Shown in pieces: positions 12,752 to 23,797 of a DNA stretch of 64,000 nt. Source of the stretch: Ipomoea triloba (Eukaryota; Streptophyta; Magnoliopsida; Solanales; Convolvulaceae). The translations under genes were made by a program, and so were the position numbers. Position 1 is the stretch's first letter. Every line of letters begins with the position of its first letter. Where the stretch lies: positions 7,236,507 through 7,300,506 of the forward strand of contig NC_044917.1 in NCBI RefSeq assembly GCF_003576645.1, read 5' to 3'. The notes below the pieces were generated by a model that was not told where the DNA came from, searched no databases, and saw only the letters and a program-made list of their open reading frames with translations.

Positions 12752-12779
12752 TCTAAGGACTAAGATCGATCGAATTGCT

Positions 12780-13990
12780 TAGTTGAACACATTGCATTGC
12801 ATGTAATATGATGTTATGTTTTTGTAAGGAATATAATAGTTGTCTCGTATCCATCTTCATTCTTCTTTTATATGCATCGATCATTTTTTTTTTCTTTTTG
12901 GTGTAAATTTACCTGGTCTTTCCCACCCGTTTAATAGTCTAGGTCCACCCGTGTTTGCCCCGGGAGGCACTGGCTCGGAGGAATCGTTGGGAAATCATAT
13001 TTCATTTTTGATCCTACACTTATATATCTTATTTTCGTGTTATTCCACTTTTAATCTTTATTTTAAAGAACATTCTATGTTGATTCTATTATTGTAGCAT
13101 TATCATTTTTTGTCCTCCGTCAACAAATATATTTAAATGATGTTAAATGTGGATATTTTGATTTTTTTTTAATACAAAGTGAGTTGATATGCTATATTTA
13201 TATATATACACGAAGACATTTCATCAGCTTGGATTTCTTGAAGCTGTGTTCTATCAGCTACCATTGTTATGTGAAGGTGCGAATTGTACTTGAAGAAGAC
13301 ATAAGTCTCTGACCTGCGAATTATAACATTTGTTTCATAAAAATAAATATATAAAAACAGTTGTCTGGGTCAACCCACTTTGTTTTGTTTTTTTTTTTAA
13401 GAGATCAAAATGACATCGTATTTAACGTCATTAAACATATTTGTTGACAGAGAATAAATTATTTTATTAAAATAAAATTTAAAAATTTATTTTTAAATTC
13501 AGTGAATGACATGTCAGCATATTAACAAATAAAGAAGTCAATTCAGGTTAAATTGCATGAATTTGTGTTGTTTAGAAACTCAATTGTAATCATTATTATT
13601 TTTTTAGTTCAATGGCCTAATGGCAGTTTGGATTGTAAGTGGATGATGTATTTGATTTTTTTTTAAGTGACTAGTTGCAAAGTTCAAATATTAACAGCTT
13701 TTGTGTTTTGGAGTGCCCAGCGTGAAAGAAGAACTAATTTGTGGAGAGCTAATATTTTTCATTGGAGGTGGTGTTAGTTACTGGATTGACTATATTAATT
13801 TCAATAAACTAGGAACCAAATCAGGGTCGTATCTGAGCATGTCTAATATGTGTGACCGTATAATTTATAAAAATTTAGGTAAATATATGAAGATTGGACC
13901 AATTTGTGACAATATGGAATTGAGCCCAATTGACAATTGCTTTTAAAAACCATATATATATATATAAATTAAACCCAATATTAGGACTGG
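12780..13990. other. Intergenic region with a diverged inverted repeat
   Basis: 3' UTR of CNGC4 followed by AT-rich sequence. Around 13115-13150 the text CCGTCAACAAATATATTTAA is mirrored near 13420-13450 by TTAAACATATTTGTTGACAG, suggesting an old MITE of roughly 330 bp or more. No coding region recognised. Confidence 0.35.
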
Positions 13991-13992
13991 TA

Positions 13993-14230
13993 TTTGAGTC
14001 AGACTCCCTATTCTAAGTTTCCTGTGATTTCCCTATTCTAGTCTCCTTGAGATTCTCTCATTATATATATCCATGTAAGTTGTATCTTTGAACCATCTCA
14101 TTCAATACAAGTTTGAGTCAGACTCCCTATTCTAAGTTTATTGTGATTTTCCTATTATAGTCTCCTTGAGATTCTCTCATTATATATATCCCTGTAAGTT
14201 GTATATTTGAACCATCTCATTCAATAGAAG
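13993..14230. repeat. 119-bp tandem duplication
   Basis: Two copies of a unit beginning TTTGAGTCAGACTCCCTATT, starting at 13993 and 14112, differ at only a few positions. Each contains TTATATATATCC and CTCATTCAATA. The TATA-like and polyadenylation-like texts resemble a transposon promoter or LTR end, and the hAT-like relic follows about 300 bp later. Confidence 0.7.
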
Positions 14231-14513
14231 TCATTCAGTTCTCATCTGGTATTGGTTAGCTAGATTAATTAAATCTGACAGTTTTTCAATTCTTGAATTC
14301 ACAATTCAGTAATTTCGTAGATCTGATTCTTCAATTATTCTTGATCACACAAACTCTCAAATCTCAAGTTCTTCAATTCTCTTAACAGGTAATTGAAAAT
14401 TACGTATTTTTCATAATTTGTGTTTATTGTTTTAAGAATTTGTTTCTTGATGATTAATTATTTATTCAGAGTTTCTAAATAAATTCTTTTTTTTTCCCTT
14501 AGAATTTTATAAT

Positions 14514-14960
14514 TATGTCATTTAGAAAATATACATCTAGGCCTTAGAAGCGTAAGAAGAAAAGAAGAGTTAAGCAACTAACTCAATCTCAAAAAGGAGC
14601 TTTTGAAAAATTCATTACAAAACAAATTAAAATAAATGAGAAAAAATATGATTCCAAGGAAAAATTGTTAGATGCTAATCTTCATATAGAAGATCAAGAT
14701 GATTGTGATATTGAAAAAAATTTAAAGGATAGTGTGCACAACGATAATAGGTATCATTATGACAATAAAAATAATGTGAATGTGATAGTTGTTTAGATGA
14801 TGTTTTTCACAATGATAAACTAATTGATTCTCTTTTATACAATATTTATATTTTGAAATTACTCAAAAAATAAAAGACTCAATTTAAGATATGGTACAAG
14901 GCCCCAATTTTTTATTGGAGAGGCCCTGAACCAAATTATAACTTTCCTCAAATTTATTTC
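14514..14960 (+). pseudogene. Decayed hAT-like transposase N-terminus (TTF-type zinc finger family)
   Basis: The reading starts MSFRKYTSRP, is broken at once by a TAG, then continues KRKKKRRVKQLTQSQKGAFEKF and on through an acidic, Asn-rich stretch. A basic KRK patch followed by Q-S-Q-K-G-A and acidic linkers resembles the N-terminal region of plant TTF-type zinc finger / hAT dimerisation proteins. More stops follow. The text from about 14890 (MVQGPQFF, ALNQN, NFPQ) could be the remains of the next conserved segment. No zinc finger or catalytic domain survives. The assignment rests on resemblance only. Confidence 0.4.
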
Positions 14961-15112
14961 CTTTTGTGTGGAATTGTTTATACTGTAGTGGAGTATTAGT
15001 TGAGAGTGGTTGTCGATCCATCCATCTGGACTTGTTAGCTGATCCATGACAATCCAACCCTCCTACAATTAACGTGTCACCGACTCCTCTGTGTCGGTAA
15101 CGACACCACACC

Positions 15113-15122
15113 TGTCTATAAG
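15113..15122 (+). promoter_or_regulatory. Possible TATA box for the DUF1223 gene
   Basis: GTCTATAAGA lies about 150 bp upstream of the ATG at 15269, within a pyrimidine-rich leader. This is a fair position for a TATA box with a 5' UTR of about 120 nt. Confidence 0.35.
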
Positions 15123-15268
15123 ACCAAAACCCCCAACCTAAAAAACACAGCAATCTGTTCCTCCGAATATAAACTTTCTCGCTCTGATCTGTCTGAAAAA
15201 CCATTTTCTTTAATATCGATCATAGCCTGGTTGAGATCGACTTGAGACAAGGCGTGCGACGATCGAGC

Positions 15269-16207
15269 ATGGCGCCGCGTCTCTTCGCTTGCTTTAGGGG
15301 CAAAGGATCATCCTCCGCGGCAAACCACGGCACATCTCACGAGAATGCGACGGCGGACGTGACGGCGGAGGAGCAGAGGAGGGGTGGGGCGGTAGTTGTG
15401 GAGCTGTTTTCATCACAGGGATGCGCCACCTCCCCCGAGGCGGAGCTGCTCTTCTCCAGGATTGGGAGGGGCGACTTCGAGCTGGAAGTGCCGGTTATAT
15501 TGTTGGCCTACCATGTTGATTACTGGGATTATATGGGGTGGAAGGATCCCTTCGCCTCCAGCAAATGGACCGTCAGGCAAAAGGCCTACGTTGAGTCCCT
15601 GCGACTCGACACCATGTTCACTCCCCAGATCGTGGTTCAGGGCAAGATCCAATGCGTCGCCAATGAGCTCGATGCCGTTTTAACCTCCATTAAATCTGCA
15701 CCGAGATTCCCTGCTCCCACCTTCCAGGTTTTAATCTGATTTTATTACCTAAATCGGGATTTTATAGCAGATCTAAAACTTATGCTTATACTACTGACTC
15801 TATTACAATGCAGTATCCGTTCTAACCTATATTATTTATTATTCCAGGCAACATTTGAAAGATCAACTTCAGATTCCTTGCAAGTGTCCCTGACAGGAGC
15901 TTTAAGGAGCAAGGTGGACGGCAATGGTGCAAACGTCATGGTTGTTCTATTCGAGAGCGGTTTGGTGACCAACTGCCAGAAGGGGGAAAACAGAGATAAG
16001 GTTATAGCCAATGACTACGTAGTCAGGAGGCTTGAGAAGCTCTGCAGCGTTAAAGATATCTCCGCAAAGAAGACGGTCTCAGGAACCGTCAATTTCCCAC
16101 TTTGGGAAGGCTTCAACAGCAGCAAATGTGGCGTCGCCGTTTTTGTGCAAAACGGATCTCACCAAATCTTTGGCTCCCAAAACTTCCAGTTGCCGGATAA
16201 CCTATGA
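15269..16207 (+). CDS. DUF1223 thioredoxin-like family protein
   Basis: Function unknown; DUF1223 proteins have a thioredoxin-like fold and occur in bacteria and plants. Two exons (15269-15727 and 15848-16207) give 272 aa. An upstream in-frame TTG is not needed, because the ATG at 15269 starts MAPRLFACF as plant homologues do. The signature VVVELFSSQGC is at about 42-52, followed by A-T-S, so the second Cys of a classic CxxC redox motif is replaced by Ser55 (CATS). Further conserved motifs are VILLAYHVDYWDY, GWKDPF, RQKAYV and MFTPQIVVQG. A disulfide reductase role would lack the resolving Cys. The gene converges on the VAP4-type gene, with 309 bp between the two stop codons. Confidence 0.88.
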
Positions 16208-16516
16208 ATTTCAGTTGATGATTCCCAGCTTTTTAGTTCTTAGGATGCTTATATTGTTTTCTCTGCTAAAATTCTCCGGATATGATGCTAATTATTGAAT
16301 TGGTTTGATGATATGAGCAAAACACAAAAATGGTATGGAATGTATTGATATTATCTAGTCAAAAGTGCATATTAGATTTTATACACAAATAAAAGGATGT
16401 TTTTTGTCTCGTTCAGATTGTACATTTATTATTTCATATAATATTATGCTCAACATGTATATACAAGAAATCAAGAAATGAGAGAGGGGAGATCAAATTT
16501 CCTGTGCTGAATCCAG

Positions 16517-18451
16517 TCAATCCACAGCCTGAACCTGTTGCCGTGCAAGATATTTTTCCCTTCTCTCCTTCTATTGAACAAAAGAGAGTGAAATTCAAGT
16601 AATTAATTCAAATGCACCCTAATCTGTTATCTGTACAAACATATATGCTACTATACATAGTATATGCTTACCCATTCATCGATGACGAGACCTTCTCCAA
16701 CAACTTTTGGACCTGTATCTGCAGGAGGTTTCTTGCGAACATCTATTGCAGATTCAGCTTCGGCTAACTGAAGCTTTAGTTTATTGAGTGCCTTTAAAGA
16801 TCAAGCCGCTTGAAATTAGGTTCTGAAAATGCATGACAAGTATAGATATACTTAAAAGAAACAAGGAATGGTTTGTTCTTACTGGAGAAGGGCGTTCTGG
16901 ATCCAAGAACACCACTAGCAAAATTTGCTCAATGGTTACTTGCTCCTTTTGCTCATCAAACTACATTGAACAGAAATTCAATACCAATCAACATCAGCCT
17001 GGGGCATTAGAAGGAAACATGCAGATGTTTCTTAAAACAAAAAGATTTTTTTGGATGACCGAGGGAAACCCACAGTCATTACTCACAGGATGTGAGTAAA
17101 TCTTGCTTTATGACCAGGCAAAGGATCATAAGGAGGTAAATTGGCTTAGGCTGTCCATAGTTAACCGACTAATAGGCTGGAGTCGAACTTGTAACTCTTG
17201 ATTACCAAGTCAACCGTCTAACCAACTTTGCTGGGCAAAAATATTTTGTTTTCATATCATGTTGACATTAATAAAACTCACCAACTCAGGTGCATATTCT
17301 GTTCCTTCTTTCACTTTCAAGCTCATGATCTTGAATTTGTCTTTGGTCTTTATATTCATGGGCTTTTCACTGTTTTCTGGATTCTCCACAAACTTGAAAA
17401 CTGTCAAGCATATAGCATTTGAAGAGTAAGCAGCAAAACCACATTAATGCACATTCATTTTACCATTGAAACTGAGGGAGCTGAGTTGATTATTACCAGT
17501 AGCAATTATGCTTTCACCGGGTGTCAGAATACCTCCAGGAGGTCGCATGTAACAGCTCTTTGGTGCATTTGTTTGAAACTTAAAATTCAAAAAAGAAATC
17601 AATAAGCAAGTTTACTGCAAGCACTGCTTTTCTTTTTGTTTTTCTGGCTAACGAGGAAACCCATAACCACTACTCAAGAGTGTGCACGGAGTAAACCTGC
17701 TTAGTGACCCTAGAAGGCCAATAGGCTTTTCCTACTCGGAGTCGAATTTAGAATCTTATTGTTACTAAATAAACAGCTTGACCAACTTGGTTGGATGCCC
17801 ACTAAAAGTGAAATTTGCTGACTTTTAGTTCAATGATACATGCATCATAGAAACATACTACAGCACTGCAAATATAGTGCAGCCATGCATCATAAACTAA
17901 ACCCCATATTCACAAGTAGCTTAGTTTTAGCTAAACAACAAATTTAGAATGAGAACCAATAATTGAAGGTAAAATGGTATAGAGTTACATTTGTCAAATA
18001 CTCGAAAAAGAACAGAATTTACCTTAAATGCGATATAGGATTTGGTAGTGTTCTTGACCCTAACAGCACTTTGCACCTGCTTTCCTGGTTCATCTACCAT
18101 ATAAACACCCAATAATTATCAGCATATTTAAAACCTAGCTAAATGCTTTCCAATGAAAGGGAAAAAAAACAGATGATTAAAACTATAACTGAACTATTAG
18201 AATAAAATAAAATGGAGAGATAGAGATTACCCACAGGGAAAATAGAGGTTTTTTGCTGGATCGAGGCGGAGTCGACGGCGGGCAGGAAGAAACGGTCTAA
18301 CCACTGAGAAAACAGAGCTAGACGAGCGGGATGCGGTGGATCCAATAACGCCGTTTTGGTTGCTAGGATGAAGATTCTGAGTAGAAGAGGCGGTTCCGTA
18401 TTGCCAGAAAGGGCAAAGCTTCCATAACTTCCTCTCGGCCGTAATGGGCAT
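16517..18451 (-). CDS. VAP4-type MSP-domain protein (vesicle-associated protein 4 / MAMI family)
   Basis: Plant VAP homologue with a major-sperm-protein domain; VAPs bind FFAT-type motifs at ER contact sites. Seven exons on the minus strand: 18451-18235, 18093-18023, 17578-17497, 17400-17282, 16960-16883, 16791-16672 and 16570-16517, 246 aa. The donor of exon 1 must be T|GTGGGT, not the GG|GTAAT 4 nt downstream; it gives LYFPYEPGKQ across the junction, as in Arabidopsis VAP4-1. The MSP domain (about 66-185) contains AFKFQTNAPK, YMRPPGG and FKIMSLKVK. The tail has KKPPADTGPK and EGLVIDEW and no C-terminal membrane anchor, which separates VAP4 from the anchored VAP27 group. Two SINEs lie in its introns. 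Confidence 0.92.
17043..17237 (-). mobile_element. tRNA-derived SINE in a VAP4-type gene intron
   Basis: On the minus strand it reads GTTGGTTAGACGG (box A like), then AAGTTCGACTCC (box B like), then a tRNA-unrelated part ending GTGGGTTTCCCTCGGTCATCC and an A-run. Box spacing and the A-tail fit a SINE inserted antisense to the plus strand and in the same sense as the gene. Copies of the family recur at 17636-17790, 50613-50770 and 61190-61560. Confidence 0.65.
17636..17790 (-). mobile_element. Second SINE copy, in intron 2 of the VAP4-type gene
   Basis: Minus-strand text AAGTTGGTCAAGCTGTTTA, AAATTCGACTCCGAGTAGG and GGTTATGGGTTTCCTCGTTA parallels the copy at 17043-17237. The two copies are about 20-25% different by eye. 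Confidence 0.6.
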
Positions 18452-18519
18452 AGCGTCGTCGACTCGTCGGAATCTGGAAACTTCTCGATTAACACTTCCT
18501 TTCTACTCTACTTTTTAGG

Positions 18520-19480
18520 AATCTTCAGGCCTCAGGCCATGAAAATTAAGTGCACGGTTAGTTGTATGGTTGGACGAAGGTCCATAGAGGGTGAAAAGGA
18601 AAGTTGCATTGGCGGACATGAAATCAGAGTTCCAATAAATTGGCAGCTGAGGTGGTGGAGGATGAAGATTGAAGGCTTCAAGGAAAAGAATTAAACGTGG
18701 AGTGGGTGTGGGTCAAACTAACGGTTAATTATTGGGGTGAGTTGGTAAGTAAATAATTGTGGGATTATGATTAAAGTGAGTAAAGTTAATAATTGCCAGC
18801 TAGCCAGGTTTGTTGGTGTAGGTTTGTTGGAGGGTATGAATTAATTAGGTTTTTAATGAATTTTCAGAAGATTTTGACACTGCCATCTAATGGAGGTAAT
18901 GCCACTTAAAAACATATTATAAATTTGGAAGGATTACTCAAAATGGGTACCTGTCTTGCTATAGGTGAGAGTGAATAAATTTTAAATTCAAGGTATGATG
19001 GGTCAGGCGGTAGATATATGTATTTTCGATTTGAACTCCCTTTATTGTCATCCCTAATTATATATTTGAGATTTTGCCAAATGCCAGTCAATAAATATCA
19101 TATTAGATTATTGATAGTGAATTGTATTACTTGATGTGTATTTAGTAAATTAGTTGTTTATTTTTGACAATATATGAAATAACTTATAGAGATATGAATA
19201 TATTATTTATTTTTTTCTTAAAGCATTTTATATTTTAAATATAAATTTTATAATAATTTTTTTTTAAAATACTACTCCGTACTATTATTGTTAGAACTGT
19301 GGAATCAACTGACAACTCAACAAGAAATTTGTACACTTAAATGAAGATACATTTATGATTTATCAAATTTGTACTGGCAATTAAATTGCAAAGGCGGCTA
19401 CATCCAGATATGCCTTAATTGCAAACTAAAGTCTACTAGCTCCGTGTAGTAGTTGAAGATTTTGTTTTTAATTATTTTAT
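18520..19480. other. Intergenic spacer upstream of the VAP4-type gene
   Basis: Contains the VAP4-type promoter side and AT-rich sequence. No coding region, RNA gene or clear repeat recognised. Confidence 0.3.
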
Positions 19481-19484
19481 GGTA

Positions 19485-19926
19485 AAAACTTGTGTGAGAC
19501 CGTCTCCCCGTGAGACGGGTCAGATCGGATCAGGTCAGATGCAAATGTAACACTTATATGCACAAATGTCATACTTATATGCTCAAATGTAATACTAATC
19601 ATAAATAAAAAAATTTTTACTTATTAGGGTAAATGTAATACTTTTAAGGGAAAATACAATACTTTTACATTTCGATTTAAAAGTATTACATTTTTCTTCA
19701 AAAGTATTATATTTGCCCTTATAAGTGAGAGGTACTTGTCAACATTACTTATTATGAAAAATGTTTTACTTTTTCTCTTATAAGTAACAAAAATTGTATT
19801 TTTTATTAGTGTTATATTTGAGCATATAAGTGTGAGATTTGCACATATAAGTATGACATTTGCATGGTGCTTTGACCCGATCCGACCCGTCTCACGAATA
19901 AGGATCCGTGAGACGGTCTCACACAA
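19485..19926. mobile_element. Fold-back MITE, second copy
   Basis: Ends CTTGTGTGAGACCGTCTC and GAGACGGTCTCACACAAG. The interior repeats the pairing seen at 11095-11492: GCAAATGTAACACTTATATG on the left and CATATAAGTATGACATTTGC on the right, with a centre of poly-T/A ACTTTTA motifs. About 440 bp, with no ORF of its own. Confidence 0.8.
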
Positions 19927-20039
19927 GTGTGACCTTTATTTTATTTGAGGATTCAAGATAAGGGGTATATTGCATAATTGATTGGGGACCAGAGGGTGAG
20001 AGTAGAGAGTAGAAGACACCGTTTGGGCAGGAAAATTAT

Positions 20040-20201
20040 TGTGTAAGTCTTAACCATTTTATTCTTATAATAAGCAATTTTTTAAAACTAGTATTCTGAT
20101 TAATTCAATCATCTGTTCACCATTACAAAGGGAGTATATATACATATTACATACCATAGAGTTATACTATAACTAAAATTATATTTACAAGAGTCCAAAC
20201 A
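20040..20201 (-). mobile_element. Short 3' LTR of a Ty1/copia element
   Basis: On the minus strand a purine tract (CCGGGGAG) is followed by TGTTTGGACTC, the expected polypurine tract and LTR start. The sequence runs to GACTTACACA, which could be the LTR end, giving about 162 bp. The far end is an estimate because no 5' LTR is present for comparison. Confidence 0.5.
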
Positions 20202-20710
20202 CTCCCCGGCCTCAAGTTCAGATTAGACGGACAACTTAAAACTTGTTAAGCAAGAACGTAAAATGCGGAGCCGGAAGTGGCTTTGTAAAGACGTCAACCA
20301 ATTGATCATTGGTTGAAATAAAATTCACCTAATCCGTTACAAAGTGATAATCAATCTCAATACGTTTTGTACGCACATGTAAGATAAGATTGGCACACAT
20401 ATACTCTACACAAGGATTATCACACCATAACTTAGGAACAAACACTGATCGAACACCCCGTTCACGCAATAAGGACACAATCAAAGTGATCTCTGCGCAC
20501 ACGTTGGCAAGAGCCTTGTATTTAGCCTCCGTTGAAGACCTAGTCACTGTACGCTACTTCTTACAAACCCATGAAATAAGATTAGAGCCTAAAAACACTG
20601 CGAATCCACTCATAGATTTGCGATCAGTAGGACAACCAGCATAGCCAGAATCAGAAAAGACATGAATATCAATAGTAGGAGATTTACTCAAACGCAGGCC
20701 ATAGTGTTAA
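20202..20710 (-). pseudogene. Ty1/copia RNase H fragment with in-frame stops
   Basis: Minus-strand reading: HVFSDSGYAGCPTDRKSMSG, GSNLISWVCKK, stop, RTVTRSSTEAKYKALA, LWCDNPC, IEIDYHFVTD, stop, VNFISTNDQLVDVFTKPLP. These are the conserved RNase H blocks of copia polyproteins in order. Two stops stand where Gln is usual (KK-Q and D-Q), each explained by CAG to TAG. Gag, protease, integrase and reverse transcriptase are missing, so this is a dead 3' end with its LTR. Confidence 0.85.
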
Positions 20711-20904
20711 AGTGCCATTTACGTACCTGATTGACAACATAGGAGATATTCAGACGGGTCACGGTCAAGTTTTCATACTTTCTCATGTTTAGTTATTCAA
20801 AGAAAATATTCATCATGATTAACGGAAACGAAAAATGTCTTTTTAAATTTTTAGTTGGAAGACATTTTCCGAAGACCACATAATCACAACAATCATTACA
20901 CCAC

Positions 20905-20929
20905 TACCACAACTACCACAACTACCACC

Positions 20930-20972
<43 letters not shown>
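20905..20972. repeat. Compound microsatellite (ACC-rich then ATT repeats)
   Basis: Diverged ACCACAACT units are followed by about 14 ATT repeats. A reverse-oriented relative with TAA then GGTGGTAGT units and similar flanks (TTCATTTTTC-AGAAAA) is at about 32900-33085. Confidence 0.7.
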
Positions 20973-20974
<2 letters not shown>

Positions 20975-21158
20975 ACAAACAATATAATATCCTTTTTTAG
21001 AAAAATGAACTAAACATTAAAAATAATGCAATTCCTTTCAAACCTTCAGCCAAAATTCTAAACAGACCCCATGTTCTGTGCTGGTTTTCTTAAAGTAAAA
21101 AACGAAAAAGAAAAAGAAAACAATTAACCAAAGCATAAGAAGGCCCGATTATTTGGTG

Positions 21159-21286
21159 GACATTAATTCTGTGTATTATGTGGTATGTGTGTGTAGTATG
21201 GGCATTAATTCTGTATATTATGCGGTATGTGTGTGTAGTATGAGCATTAATTATGTGTATTATAAACATAAATTCTTTAAATTATG
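21159..21286. repeat. 42-bp minisatellite, three copies
   Basis: Units beginning CATTAATTCTG start at 21161, 21203 and 21245, each followed by GTATTATGTGGTATGTGTG or a close form. The 42-bp period keeps a reading frame open, but the repeated peptide has no known counterpart. Confidence 0.75.
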
Positions 21287-21323
21287 GAGTCAAATTCTTG
21301 GTATTGGATCAGGGTTCACAATG

Positions 21324-21680
21324 CACCATGAACTCTAGTCCACGATATAAATTGCCAAACCCCAACTGATAGCAAATTATGCTATTGACCTGGATCCAAT
21401 CGAGTCTATGTTCACAAACTGATAGCAAATTATGCTATTGACCTGGGTCCAATCGAGTCTATGTTCACAATTTAATACTACGTAACTCTATATTCACAAT
21501 TTTATATCTCAATATACAAAATTACGTTACTCAATATTCATAATTTTTGAACTTTATATTCATAATTTTGTTGTATAAATTAAAAAATTATGTTATATTG
21601 TTGAATACAGAATTATAAAATAAAATTGTGAACATCAAATTTTAAAATTCTAAATATATACCGAGTTCATGGCATAACAA
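21324..21680. mobile_element. Possible TIR element containing the 53-bp repeats
   Basis: CCATGAACTC at 21326 and GAGTTCATGG at 21663 are exact inverted copies. Nearby GTCCACGATATAA and GGCATAAC resemble the ends of the elements at 6232 and 36607. The interior is AT-rich. The boundaries are uncertain. Confidence 0.35.
21364..21469. repeat. 53-bp tandem duplication
   Basis: Two copies of AACTGATAGCAAATTATGCT and the following 33 bases start at 21364 and 21417 and differ by one base (GGATCC versus GGGTCC), so the duplication is recent. Confidence 0.85.
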
Positions 21681-22034
21681 CCGCATGCTGATATTGATGC
21701 TCTTACAAACTCGTTAACACTCTTATATACCTCTCTATGCAAGCTAGGCAGCTAGCTAATGAGTGATGACTTGTGAAATTTTGTGGGGGGAAATTCCGGA
21801 ATTGGATGGTTAATTAATTGGAAATGGGAAGAGACCGGAAAACTTCAACTCCGATCCGGCAAACAATATTGATGTGCTAATTCAAAACTTCTATCTCATT
21901 TATAAAAGATATATTAATCTGATCTACATTTTTTTCAGATTCATTTAGAGCGGCTCTACCGAATACGCTGCAATACCAAATATAATTGCATCCTTCAATT
22001 CTGTACTACTATCATATCGCAGATACCAATTAAA

Positions 22035-22316
22035 TCAAAATCTAACAGTACTAGGACCCCAACAGTTGACATCCATGACTCTGTTGAAGTTTCTCTCTCT
22101 CTTCAACTTGGCCTCCCGCGTGGTCGCCTTGCAGAAAGATTGCAGAGCCGAAGAGCGTCTCATGGCTTGATTGTAGGAGGCGACCTTAGTCTGGGCATGT
22201 TGATGCAGCGATCTCAGAGGATAATTCCACCTCGCAAACCCTTGATCTTTCAACGCTTCCACCGCCGCAATGCTAGTCGCCACCATCCACGCTGATCTTT
22301 TAGCGATCCCGCTCAT
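22035..22316 (-). CDS. Wound-induced small protein (DUF3774), copy 1
   Basis: Single-exon protein of 93 aa from the ATG at 22316 (MSGIAKRSAW). The same frame extends upstream to 22445, but the start at 22316 fits the family, whose proteins begin close to the hydrophobic Ala-rich segment. Conserved text: WMVATSIAAVEALKDQGFARWNYPLRSLHQHA near the N-terminus (residues 10-41) and the terminal VNCWGPSTVRF. DUF3774 genes are induced by wounding and stress and often occur in clusters. The biochemical role is not known. A second copy is 1.5 kb away on the same strand. Confidence 0.85.
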   Translation of the reverse strand: MSGIAKRSAWMVATSIAAVEALKDQGFARWNYPLRSLHQHAQTKVASYNQAMRRSSALQSFCKATTREAKLKRERNFNRVMDVNCWGPSTVRF

Positions 22317-22449
22317 ATTTTCTCTGGAATTCGAATAGCTGAAGTGAATACTGAGGATGAAGATGGGAGGAATTGGCGTTTGGTGATACAAGTTAAGAAA
22401 ACGGATTTTGAGAGTATGTTTATGTAGGGATTTGGTGGCGGCCAAAAAA

Positions 22450-23790
22450 ATACGATACCGAAAACCATTGGCGGAATTGCCTATAGTTTGGGGAATGACG
22501 CGGTGGGGTGGCGTTTTAAAATTTTAAAACAGGCCACTTCTAGCTGTTTTCTAATTTTATTTTATTTTATGGGCGATTAGCCCACGGTTTTTTGTGTTTG
22601 ATGGATCACCTAACGGTTTCCCCTGCATATTGCCGGATTGCAGGAAAGATTATTTTAACTTGATTCCAAGATTTGTGTGGTTAGTAAGATTAAATATTTA
22701 ATTGTCTTGTTTGTTTTAAGCTTATTTTAAGTTATAAATAAATTATAAGTTTTGTTTGGTACAACATATGAAGTTTAAAGTAATAGTTTATTTTAGAATG
22801 CAACCTCAGATAAAATTTTAAAATAAGTTATTGACTTTTTAATTTTTTTTCTTTATTAATTTATACAAATGACATCATCTAACTTTCATTAATTTAAGTC
22901 CTAATAATATAATTAGTTTATCCTTTTATTTTATTTTACGGTTAATTTAACAATTAATTTTACCAAATACTTTAATTTCAATTAGTTAGCTTATTAGCTA
23001 CCAACTTTTCAGCTAGACATAGACATGCTAACTAGAGTCTAATAATACAATTATAATTTAACTCATTAGCAAGAGTATGAACTTCTTTGTTAATTAACTA
23101 TTAGCAATTAGCTAGGATTAACAGATTGCATACGTTGGTTAATTTGATCATCTAAACATATTAACTGTTAATAAAGAAATACTCCGTATTTTATTAAACG
23201 TAACTATTAACTTTAACTTGTTAATATGTGAAATGAATGTTGAGAATATAAATACTCATTACCCCTTAATTAGCATGACCTCGTTTTTTTTTTTTTTTTT
23301 CTTTTCATACATACTTTACTTTAATTTACCTAGCATTTTCCTAATTAATAATATAAGTGATTCTGCCAATTCAAACAGCTGTTTATGTTAAAATCTAGAT
23401 CTGATATAATGGCAAGTAAACACTACTTCACAATTCAATATTAAGTAGTCATCGAAAAGTCATAGCGCATGGTCTACTATGATGAATTAGCTTAGCTTAC
23501 TGATGAAATCTTAGAGTCTTATACCATTGTATATTGTAAAATGGAAACATATATGCTTATTTACAACATTATGTTTTCCTGCCATTAATAATTACTCCGT
23601 ATTTCCAAGAAGACGTAACAATATAATGTGTGGAATTGAACTCCATGATGGTGGATAAGTTTGAGTCAATAAAATTTTCAAGTAAATACTACATGCCATT
23701 CATTAACTGATATGAATAGATCGAATAATGTACACATGCATACAAAATAAATACTAGCTAGCTAGGAATTGAAGTAGGAACTAATTAATT
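22450..23790. other. AT-rich spacer between the two DUF3774 genes
   Basis: Contains MITE-like text near 22690-22990 (TTGTTTGTTTTAAGCTTATT and similar) and a T-run at 23284-23300. No further gene or broken DUF3774 copy was found. Confidence 0.35.
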
Positions 23791-23797
23791 AAAAGTT

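Noticed and set aside
21153..21338. Short ORF with a repeated 14-residue unit
   Set aside because: It mirrors the 42-bp minisatellite; there is no start context, homologue or codon contrast.
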